Of a DNA stretch of 63,055 nt, positions 9,360-16,551 are shown piece after piece; the first letter of the stretch is position 1; the number at the start of each line of letters is the position of its first letter. This stretch comes from an uncultured Bacteroidales bacterium (lineage in GTDB: Bacteria > Bacteroidota > Bacteroidia > Bacteroidales > Bacteroidaceae). Under the pieces are notes generated by a model. The model was not told the DNA's origin. It ran no database searches and saw only the letters and a program-made list of their open reading frames with translations. The stretch is from the NCBI GenBank assembly GCA_937898885.1, contig CALDKD010000120.1, forward strand, positions 1 to 63,055. The letters are read 5' to 3'. The position numbers were made by a program, and so were the translations under genes.

Positions 9360-11573
9360 TTAAATAATAAGCATTTCGTATTGAAAATGATTGTCAAATG
9401 ACAATCCTATTGTTTTGTCGTATTGTTTTGAGTCAGAAATATAATAAAGCCCAGTTTCACTTCCGTGTACCTCGATTTTTTCAATCAGTCCGTTTACATT
9501 CAGTTTGTCAAACACATATTTGGGTATAGTTACAGTGTATCTTGCTAACTTTCGGAACATTTTATTGTTGATATTGCCATTACGCATTTCGTTTACCAAC
9601 AATGAGGAATCCTGATAGGAGACAACAACAGGATAGCCGTTGTCATCTATCAGATTAAAATACTTGTCTGCGGTATCAAATTGAAGTTCCTGTGCATTAT
9701 TAAGCAGAGCCTGAATGTTGTTTCCTTTATAATCTTTTTCATCAAAAGATGGAATCCGAGCATAATACTGCGTGAAATATTCGCTCATAGCGCTTGGAGA
9801 GAACAAATCTTCTTGTGGGTGCATACTGAGTCGTGCATCATTGGCGTAACTCATTGTACCACGTGGTACATTAACATCGGCAATCCTGAATACATATGTA
9901 ATTCCGTTTTGGGCCATTTTACCTTCACGATTGCATCGGCCAGCCGCTTGTAATATTGAGTCCAGTCCTATCTCCTGTCTCATTACTACCGGAAAATCAA
10001 TGTCAACGCCTGCCTCTATCAACTGCGTGGTTACAACTCGTATTGGTTTGCCATCGTCGGCCATTAATCTGTCTTTTATGATAGCCAATGTTGTGTCAAC
10101 GTGCTCTGCACACATATTGCGTGACAAATGGAAATGATTTTCATCTTTAGGCAAGTAATTGAATATTTCTGTCGCAACTTTTCGTGTGTTTACAATACAT
10201 AATACGCGATTGCAATGCATCATTCGGGCCGCAATTTGCTCGTATGTAAGTTGATCCTTTATAAAATCAATTTCGACACGACGTAGTTTATTGTGTAACT
10301 GCATGGAAGTTGGAATCAATTCCTCTATTCTGTTAAAACCGAACAGATTATTCTCGTGACCTTTTTGTTCCCCTTGTAGAATTGGTTGGCTTGCGGTTGT
10401 AAATAACAATGATACACCAAATAATTCATTATATGCTATTAACGCATCTACAACGGCTTGTAGGTGTTTTCCTGGTAAGGTCTGTACTTCATCAAGTATA
10501 ATAACACTATTGGCTATATTATGCAGTTTCCTGCATCGACCCGGATGCGAAGCGTACATTGATTCGAATAACTGGACGTTTGTGGTCACTATTATTGGTG
10601 CGTCCCAATTCTCAGTTGCCATACGTTCAGGATTGAACTCTTCATATCTATTCTCTTCGTCGTGATAATCGTAGTTTGAATGATGTTCAAGTACTGATTC
10701 CTCACCAAATATGTCTTTGAAAATTTTCGCTGTTTGTGAAATTATACTGGTATAAGGAATGGCTACAATTATTCTACGCTTACCATTTTTGATTGCATGG
10801 AGCATTGCCCAAAGAAGAGATGATAATGTCTTGCCGCCACCTGTCGGTACAGTGAGACTATATACTCCTTGTGGCTTTTCTGCGGATTTACGACAGCAAT
10901 CTTGTATTTCTTTCCTGATTTTATTTACTGGAGTATCGGCTCTTAGGTTTGATAAATACAATTCAAGTTTTGGCAATAAATCTCTCAACTCGCAACTGCT
11001 TAATCGAGCTACATATTTATCTGGTTGCATAAATTGTTCCGTGTCAAGAAAATCTGCATCTACCAAACTTGAAAATAACATACGAATTACATGATGGATG
11101 TATTTATGTCGGTGCGGCAATAATAAATTGTTATTATAGAAAAAATCAAGAGAAGGAATTTGTGGATTTATATCACAATTTACTTCAGATGGAATAGACT
11201 TACTTTTCAGTTCATCCAATTTCGTGTAATCGCAAAGTCCTGTATGGTGTCCCAAAATAGGGAATGCGGTTAACGGATATAATTTAGGTCCAAGTTGTTT
11301 TGCAAGCAATGCGCCAATCCATGCATGAGTTTTATCTGTGTAAGTAGGTGCTTCAATTCCATTCTCATTACGAATGTAGTTTTGAAAATCAATTCTCTCT
11401 TTACCTTTATCGTGAATAGCACCAAGGAAGTACCCCCAATCAGACATATCAAACTCTCTTGCAAAAGTAGCGGCAAGAGTAGCAACACCTTGCTGGTGCT
11501 CCTCGTTTGATTGAATTGCCAACTCCCCTGAATCAGTTCTGCGTATATGAGAAATGTATGTCGAAGTATCCAT
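9360..11573 (-). CDS. cas3: CRISPR-associated helicase-nuclease Cas3 (HD + DExH)
   Basis: This 737-residue effector nickase/helicase is recruited by Cascade to degrade target DNA. The N-terminal HD nuclease is intact: His26, His54-Asp55 (IHDKGK), His83 and His109-His110 (GHHTG). The helicase follows with Walker A TVPTGGGKTL (about 241-250), the DEVQ box at 361-364 (ILDEVQTLPG), a SAT-like TTAS motif and motif VI AGRCNREG. It begins 1 base after the stop of the XRE-ImmA gene (TAATATG), so it shares that gene's transcript. It looks fully functional. Confidence 0.97.
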   Translation of the reverse strand: MDTSTYISHIRRTDSGELAIQSNEEHQQGVATLAATFAREFDMSDWGYFLGAIHDKGKERIDFQNYIRNENGIEAPTYTDKTHAWIGALLAKQLGPKLYPLTAFPILGHHTGLCDYTKLDELKSKSIPSEVNCDINPQIPSLDFFYNNNLLLPHRHKYIHHVIRMLFSSLVDADFLDTEQFMQPDKYVARLSSCELRDLLPKLELYLSNLRADTPVNKIRKEIQDCCRKSAEKPQGVYSLTVPTGGGKTLSSLLWAMLHAIKNGKRRIIVAIPYTSIISQTAKIFKDIFGEESVLEHHSNYDYHDEENRYEEFNPERMATENWDAPIIVTTNVQLFESMYASHPGRCRKLHNIANSVIILDEVQTLPGKHLQAVVDALIAYNELFGVSLLFTTASQPILQGEQKGHENNLFGFNRIEELIPTSMQLHNKLRRVEIDFIKDQLTYEQIAARMMHCNRVLCIVNTRKVATEIFNYLPKDENHFHLSRNMCAEHVDTTLAIIKDRLMADDGKPIRVVTTQLIEAGVDIDFPVVMRQEIGLDSILQAAGRCNREGKMAQNGITYVFRIADVNVPRGTMSYANDARLSMHPQEDLFSPSAMSEYFTQYYARIPSFDEKDYKGNNIQALLNNAQELQFDTADKYFNLIDDNGYPVVVSYQDSSLLVNEMRNGNINNKMFRKLARYTVTIPKYVFDKLNVNGLIEKIEVHGSETGLYYISDSKQYDKTIGLSFDNHFQYEMLII

Positions 11574-11574
11574 A

Positions 11575-12636
11575 TTAGTAAATGTTGTCCGTATCGTGCA
11601 TGTCTTTTAATCTTAACTGGAGCATCGTTTTTGTGTCCGCCACCTCCTTAATAGGGAAGTCGCCCAAACCCGTCTCTAAGACGTTGGGGCTGATAATCTC
11701 CTCGTAGTATTGATGGTAATGTACATCATCAATTATGCGCAAGGTGTGCAGACGGTGAATGGTGGCGGCTATGCTTATTCCGTATTTCTGCCTTACGTTA
11801 ATCAGCTCGTCTATGTGGACGTCTGCGCGTGAATTGCCGAAGCGGCGGAATACGCATTGCCGTGGCAACAGCATGGCACAGGCAAAGCATTCGCACAGGC
11901 GTTCCTTGTCTGGTTGCTTCAGTGTGGCGGAGTAGGGCAGCTCTGGCAATGAGTTGGTGTAGGCGGAGAATTCTTCTTCGGATATAGGATTGAGCCTCAA
12001 CAGCAGATGGGCAAGCTCGTGCAATGCGGTAAAGCGCTTGCGCTCTGTTGTCTGGTTGTTACGGCTGTTTACTATAATAATAGGTGTGGTGCCATTAATA
12101 AATGTTGAGACTCCGGCTATGCAGGTGTCGTCTATGTCAATCTCTATAATGTGAATGCCGTAATCCTGCAGTAGCTCATATACGGAGAAGATAGGCTGAA
12201 GACCGATGCTCCATTTACTCCTGATGCGCTCTGCGGCCAACTCAAGGTCAGGGTAGTTGCGCACTGTAGTTCCTTTTAGCGGATTCTTGAAGCTGATCTG
12301 TTCTGGAATGTTGTTGTTTAGCTCCATATAGTCCTGCACAGCTGCTATCACTTGCGCCTCAATGGCCATACGCTTTTTGGCAGGGGTGTTTTGCTGGAAC
12401 CTGAATTCAAACTCATTTATTTTTATGTCGTTCTTGAAGAAATACTCAACCGGCACCATACAGGCTTGCGCTATGGCTGCAAGCGTTTGCTCTGTGGGTT
12501 GCATCAGCCCACGCTCAATTTTTGAGATTGCCATCCTGCTTACTGCATATTCGCCCATCCGCGCTGTCATCTGGCTCATTGAGAGCCTGCGTATCAGACG
12601 CGCGTTCTTGATTTTGTTAGGATTAATAACTTTCAT
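11575..12636 (-). CDS. XRE-family HTH regulator fused to ImmA/IrrE metalloprotease, first gene of the cas operon
   Basis: This 353-residue protein combines an N-terminal XRE helix-turn-helix (about 10-66; MSQMTARMGE...MAISKIERG) with a C-terminal ImmA/IrrE (COG2856) peptidase domain. The zinc site HELAH is His206-Glu207-His210, and Glu249 in CECFACAMLLP is the likely third ligand. Proteins of this class usually act as repressors that are cleaved, or that cleave a partner repressor, after stress or phage signals. It sits 1 base from cas3 and is the first gene after the only clear promoter region of the locus. It is therefore the natural candidate regulator of the cas operon. A perfect inverted repeat lies at 12651-12687 over its own promoter. 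Direct cas regulation is inference. Confidence 0.9.
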   Translation of the reverse strand: MKVINPNKIKNARLIRRLSMSQMTARMGEYAVSRMAISKIERGLMQPTEQTLAAIAQACMVPVEYFFKNDIKINEFEFRFQQNTPAKKRMAIEAQVIAAVQDYMELNNNIPEQISFKNPLKGTTVRNYPDLELAAERIRSKWSIGLQPIFSVYELLQDYGIHIIEIDIDDTCIAGVSTFINGTTPIIIVNSRNNQTTERKRFTALHELAHLLLRLNPISEEEFSAYTNSLPELPYSATLKQPDKERLCECFACAMLLPRQCVFRRFGNSRADVHIDELINVRQKYGISIAATIHRLHTLRIIDDVHYHQYYEEIISPNVLETGLGDFPIKEVADTKTMLQLRLKDMHDTDNIY

Positions 12637-12650
12637 CGCTATAGTGTGAG

Positions 12651-12687
12651 GTTTACAAATATAGGTAGTTTTTTGATGATTGTAAAC
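12651..12687 (-). promoter_or_regulatory. Promoter and palindromic operator candidate for the xre-cas operon
   Basis: GTTTACAA at 12651-12658 and its exact inverted copy TTGTAAAC at 12680-12687 flank 21 bases, beginning 15 bp upstream of the XRE-ImmA start. The match extends imperfectly inwards. On the minus strand TATATTTG (12663-12656), a strong Bacteroidota -7 element, lies inside the promoter-proximal arm. A TTG at 12689-12687 is a possible -33 element, though its 23-base spacing is longer than usual. A repressor bound here would block the -7 box. The operator role is inference. Confidence 0.55.
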
Positions 12688-12781
12688 AAATGGGGATATT
12701 TTTTCTTAGCATAGCTTGAAAACCTTACCACCTTACCGGTAAGAATTTCTAAAAAAACCGTTCTTTCTGGCAATTCCGCAA

Positions 12782-12954
12782 GGTTTCTCCGTGGAGGTGT
12801 GCGGGACTATCCGTGTAGAAGCCGGTAAGCGAGTAGGGACGCAGACCGTAAAGAAGTGCGGGTGTCTGAGCGTAGCGAGTTCCGCACTTTAGGCCGGAGT
12901 CCCGTATGAGCAGGCTTCGGAGCGTATTGTCCCGCACACCTTCACGGAGAAACC
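12782..12954. repeat. Large structured inverted-repeat element (copy A)
   Basis: Outer arms 12782-12807 and 12929-12954 are inverted copies matching at 25 of 26 positions. Inside are nested inverted repeats, including AAGTGCGG/CCGCACTT around 12853-12889 and GAAGCC/GGCTTC around 12818-12918. The central motifs TAAGCGAGT and GCGTAGCGAGT recur in the same order in a second element at 24173-24284. No convincing coding frame is present. It may be a mobile palindromic (REP/MITE-like) element, an extended terminator structure or a structured RNA. Confidence 0.7.
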
Positions 12955-12957
12955 GCT

Positions 12958-13005
12958 AAAGCCCGCAACCGTCAAAGCCCGCAACCGTCAAAGCCCGTAA
13001 CCGGC
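12958..13005. repeat. Three tandem 16-bp repeats
   Basis: AAAGCCCGCAACCGTC is repeated exactly at 12958-12973 and 12974-12989. A third copy at 12990-13005 has two changes. The repeats directly follow the hairpin element in the gap between the divergent cas and serC operons. The rest of this 513-bp gap holds the cas promoter, the serC promoter and no gene. Confidence 0.85.
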
Positions 13006-13091
13006 AATTTCCCTAAATTGCCGACTCCATCTTTCAAAATGCCATTGCTGACGGCGATTTTTCAACAGAAAGAATAAAAACACGAATTTTA

Positions 13092-13123
13092 TTGCACAAT
13101 ATGAAAAATAGGGGGTAAATTTG
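13092..13123 (+). promoter_or_regulatory. Bacteroidota-type promoter of the serC operon
   Basis: TTG at 13092-13094 and TAAATTTG at 13116-13123 are separated by 21 bases and match the Bacteroidota sigma-factor consensus well. The serC start codon follows 26 bases after the -7 box. Confidence 0.75.
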
Positions 13124-13149
13124 CGAGTCAAAAATAAAAACCTACAGTA

Positions 13150-14214
13150 ATGAAGCATAATTTTTGCGCAGGTCCAGCCGTCCTTCCACAGGAGGTAATC
13201 GAGAAGTCAGCTCAGGCTGTTAACGATTTCGAGGGTACAGGTATCTCAATTCTGTCAATCAGTCACCGCTCAAAGGAGTTCAAGCCGGTAGTTGACGAGG
13301 CAGAGGCTTTGGTAAAGGAGATTCTCTCAGTTCCAGAGGGTTATTCAGTACTTTTCCTTGCCGGTGGTGCCAGTATGGAGTTCTGTCGCGTACCTTATAA
13401 TTTCCTTAATAAGAAAGCCGCTTATCTGAACACCGGCGTCTGGGCAAAGAAAGCCCTGAAAGAGGCAAAGGCATTCGGCGAGGCCGTAGAGGTAGCATCG
13501 TCGGCAGATAAGAACTACACATACATTCCAAAGAACTTTGAGATTCCGGCCGATGCGGATTATTTCCACTTCACCACAAACAACACCATCTACGGTACTG
13601 AGATCCGCAAGGACCTGGACAGCCCGGTGCCATTGATCTCAGATATGTCATCAGACATCTTCTCACGTCCGATAGATGTGAGCAAGTATAACTGTATATA
13701 TGGTGGCGCCCAGAAGAATCTGGCTCCTTCTGGTATGGCATTCGTAATTGTAAAGAACGATGCCCTTGGCAAGGTAGAGCGTTACATACCTACAATGCTG
13801 AACTACCAGACCCATATTGACAACGGCTCAATGTTCAACACACCTCCCACATTCACAATCTATGCCGCAATGGAGTCACTGCGCTGGCTTAAGGCACAGG
13901 GTGGTGTAGAGGAGATGGCAAAGCGTGCCAAGGTACGTGCCGATATGCTCTACAGCGAGATTGACCGCAACAAACTGTTCGTGGGCACCGCAGTTGATGA
14001 GGACCGCTCATATATGAACATCTGCTGGGTAATGGCCGAGGAGTACAAGGAGCTTGAGGAAGACTTCCTGAAGTTCGCTCAGGGCAAGGGAATGGTAGGC
14101 ATCAAGGGACACCGCTCGGTTGGCGGCTTCCGCGCATCCTGCTACAATGCTCTTCCAAAGGAGAGCGTTCAGGCTCTGATTGATTGCATGAAGGAGTACG
14201 AGGCTAAGCATTAA
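13150..14214 (+). CDS. serC: Phosphoserine aminotransferase
   Basis: This 354-residue class-V aminotransferase converts 3-phosphohydroxypyruvate and glutamate into O-phosphoserine, the second step of serine synthesis; it can also serve pyridoxal phosphate synthesis. It starts with the typical NFCAGPAVLP. The PLP region shows GGAQKNLAPSGM with Lys189 as the Schiff-base lysine, and conserved GGAS (71-74) and the HRS region near the C-terminus are present. serA follows after 20 bp, so the two form an operon. Full length. Confidence 0.97.
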   Translation: MKHNFCAGPAVLPQEVIEKSAQAVNDFEGTGISILSISHRSKEFKPVVDEAEALVKEILSVPEGYSVLFLAGGASMEFCRVPYNFLNKKAAYLNTGVWAKKALKEAKAFGEAVEVASSADKNYTYIPKNFEIPADADYFHFTTNNTIYGTEIRKDLDSPVPLISDMSSDIFSRPIDVSKYNCIYGGAQKNLAPSGMAFVIVKNDALGKVERYIPTMLNYQTHIDNGSMFNTPPTFTIYAAMESLRWLKAQGGVEEMAKRAKVRADMLYSEIDRNKLFVGTAVDEDRSYMNICWVMAEEYKELEEDFLKFAQGKGMVGIKGHRSVGGFRASCYNALPKESVQALIDCMKEYEAKH

Positions 14215-14234
14215 TAAATAAAAGAAAAGATATT

Positions 14235-15155
14235 ATGAAGGTTCTGCTTGCTACGTCAAAGCCCTTTGCAAAGGTTGCTGTTGACGGAATACGTCAGATT
14301 GTTGAGGAGGCTGGGTTCGAGCTGGCCCTGTTGGAGAAATATACCGATAAGGCTGCATTGCTTAGTGCCGTGGCCGATGCCGATGCCATCATTATCCGTA
14401 GCGATATTATAGATAACGAGGTGTTCGATGCCGCTAAGAAGCTTAAGATTGTGGTTCGCGCCGGTGCCGGTTACGACAATGTTGACCTTGTGTCGGCCAC
14501 CGCTCACGGTGTGTGCGTAATGAACACTCCTGGACAGAACGCCAATGCCGTGGCTGAGCTGGTATTCGGCCTTATGGTATATGCCGTACGCAATTTCTAC
14601 AACGGAACATCAGGCTGCGAGCTGATGGGCAAGAAACTTGGAATCCACGCATTCGGCAATGTAGGCCGCAATGTGGCACGCATAGCCAAGGGCTTCGGTA
14701 TGGACGTATATGCATACGATGCATATTGCCCGAAGGATGTCATTGAGGCTGCGGGCGTTCACGCTGTTGACAGTGTGGAGGAAATGTACAAGCAGTGCCA
14801 GTTCATATCATTGCACCTGCCTGCGACAGACGAGACCAAGAATTCCATAGGAAGGAAACTTGTAAGCCTTATGCCTAAGAATGCGGTTCTGGTCAACTCT
14901 GCCAGAAAGGAGATAATCAACGAGGACGAGCTCATTCAGCTTATGCAGGAGCGCGACGATATTAAGTTCGTCACCGACATCCAGCCGGCTGCTTTCGCAA
15001 AGCTTGAGGAACTCTTCCCGAACAGATATTTCTCTACACCTAAGAAAATGGGTGCCCAGACATCCGAGGCCAATGTCAACGCCGGTCTTGCCGCTGCCAG
15101 ACAGATTGTGGGCTTCATCAAGGATGGATGCACCAAGTTTATGGTGAATAAGTAA
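14235..15155 (+). CDS. serA: D-3-phosphoglycerate dehydrogenase, short form
   Basis: This 306-residue D-2-hydroxyacid dehydrogenase makes the first committed step of serine synthesis, supported by its place after serC. The NAD-binding motif is at about 136-148 (GIHAFGNVGRNVA), and the substrate Arg is in NSARKE (Arg224). There is no C-terminal ACT domain, so the usual serine feedback site is missing. The position of the catalytic His, normally in a PHxGAST-like motif, reads TPKKMGAQT (269-276), with Lys in its place. I believe this variant occurs in other Bacteroidota homologues, but it makes the exact mechanism worth testing. Confidence 0.9.
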   Translation: MKVLLATSKPFAKVAVDGIRQIVEEAGFELALLEKYTDKAALLSAVADADAIIIRSDIIDNEVFDAAKKLKIVVRAGAGYDNVDLVSATAHGVCVMNTPGQNANAVAELVFGLMVYAVRNFYNGTSGCELMGKKLGIHAFGNVGRNVARIAKGFGMDVYAYDAYCPKDVIEAAGVHAVDSVEEMYKQCQFISLHLPATDETKNSIGRKLVSLMPKNAVLVNSARKEIINEDELIQLMQERDDIKFVTDIQPAAFAKLEELFPNRYFSTPKKMGAQTSEANVNAGLAAARQIVGFIKDGCTKFMVNK

Positions 15156-15246
15156 CTTTAGCTTTTGGCTGTTGGCCGATGGCTACCCTCCGCTTCTGAC
15201 TACCAAGGGAGAAACGGAGGATTTGTTTTCTAAATATAATATTGTT

Positions 15247-16494
15247 ATGGCAATAGTAAAACCATTCAAGGGCATCCGCCCACCGAAGAGTCTTGTAGAG
15301 AAAGTACAGAGCCGTCCATACGATGTGCTGAACTCAGAAGAGGCCCGCGCAGAGGCCGAGGGTAACGAGATGTCGCTTTATCACATCATCAAACCTGAGA
15401 TAGACTTCCCCGCAGGTACCGAGGAGACAGACCCGAGAGTATATGCAAAGGCCGCCGAGAACTTCGCAAAGTTCCAGAAAGAGGGCTGGCTGGTTCAGGA
15501 TGACAAGGAGCAGTACTATATTTATGCCCAGACAATGAACGGCAAGACACAGTACGGCCTTGTTGTGGGCGCATACGTTAACGATTACCTTACCGGCAAC
15601 ATCAAGAAGCACGAGTTGACCCGTGCCGACAAGGAGGAGGACCGTATGAGGCACGTGCGCGTGAACAACGCCAACATAGAGCCGGTGTTCTTTGCGTATC
15701 CCGATGACAGCGTGCTGGATGCTCTTGTGGCCGATTACACAATGAGCGAGCCTGAGTATGACTATGTGGCTCAGGGCGACGGCTTCCGCCACAGACTTTG
15801 GATTATTGACAAGCCACAGGATATAAAGACTATTACAGAGCGTTTTGCGGCTATTCCGTCGCTCTATATAGCAGATGGTCACCATCGCTCGGCTGCCGCC
15901 GCTCTGGTGGGCGCCGAGAAGGCCCGTCTGAATCCGGCACACAACGGAACTGAGGAGTATAACTACTTTATGGCCGTATGCTTCCCTGCAAGCCAGCTCA
16001 CAATCATTGACTATAACCGTGTGGTCAAGGATTTGAACGGAATGAGCGCTGAGGAGTTCCTGAAGGCTCTTGAGAAGAACTTTGTTGTTGAGAAGAAAGG
16101 CACCGACATATTCAAACCGTCAGAGCTGCACACATTCTCACTCTATCTGGAGGGCGAGTGGTACAAGCTTACGGCAAAGGCCGGTACATATAACGACAAT
16201 GACCCGATTGGAGTGCTGGATGTGACCATCTCGTCGAACCTTATTCTGGACGAGCTGCTTGGCATAAAGGACCTGCGTCGTGACAGCCGCATAGACTTTG
16301 TGGGTGGCATCCGCGGACTTGGCGAGCTGAGGCGCAGGGTTGACAGTGGCGAGATGAAGATGGCTCTGGCTCTGTATCCGGTTTCAATGAGACAGCTGAT
16401 GGATATTGCGGACAGTGGCAACATTATGCCTCCAAAGACCACCTGGTTTGAGCCGAAGCTCCGTTCCGGACTTATTATTCACAAATTGGATTGA
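15247..16494 (+). CDS. DUF1015 family protein, third gene of the serine operon
   Basis: I chose ATG 15247 (MAIVKPFKGIRPP), the usual family start, rather than an upstream ATG at 15172 in an unconserved stretch; this gives 415 residues. DUF1015 (COG4198) has no firmly assigned function in my knowledge but has been linked to the ParB/sulfiredoxin fold. The motif ADGHHRSAAA (Asp210 to Arg214) resembles the nucleotide-binding DGxxR motifs of that fold, which includes free-serine kinases. Its place 91 bp behind serC-serA, with no serB in the operon, suggests a role in serine or phosphoserine metabolism. That role is inference. Confidence 0.88.
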   Translation: MAIVKPFKGIRPPKSLVEKVQSRPYDVLNSEEARAEAEGNEMSLYHIIKPEIDFPAGTEETDPRVYAKAAENFAKFQKEGWLVQDDKEQYYIYAQTMNGKTQYGLVVGAYVNDYLTGNIKKHELTRADKEEDRMRHVRVNNANIEPVFFAYPDDSVLDALVADYTMSEPEYDYVAQGDGFRHRLWIIDKPQDIKTITERFAAIPSLYIADGHHRSAAAALVGAEKARLNPAHNGTEEYNYFMAVCFPASQLTIIDYNRVVKDLNGMSAEEFLKALEKNFVVEKKGTDIFKPSELHTFSLYLEGEWYKLTAKAGTYNDNDPIGVLDVTISSNLILDELLGIKDLRRDSRIDFVGGIRGLGELRRRVDSGEMKMALALYPVSMRQLMDIADSGNIMPPKTTWFEPKLRSGLIIHKLD

Positions 16495-16501
16495 CAACAA
16501 T

Positions 16502-16540
16502 AAAGCTGGCGTGGCATTGTCCTTTCGCCGGCTTTTTATT
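16502..16540 (+). terminator. Rho-independent terminator of the serine operon
   Basis: AAAGCTGGCG (16502-16511) pairs with CGCCGGCTTT (16526-16535) with one G-T wobble, followed by a T-rich tail. It lies 8 bp after the DUF1015 stop. Confidence 0.8.
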
Positions 16541-16551
16541 TATTAGAAAGT

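Noticed and set aside
9350..9397. Longer cas5c start at 9397
   Set aside because: It would read through the end of cas3 and add 16 residues not typical of the family; the ATG at 9349 gives the expected N-terminus.
12749..12937. 62-codon frame inside the hairpin element
   Set aside because: It follows the arms of the inverted repeat, has no start signal and no family resemblance.
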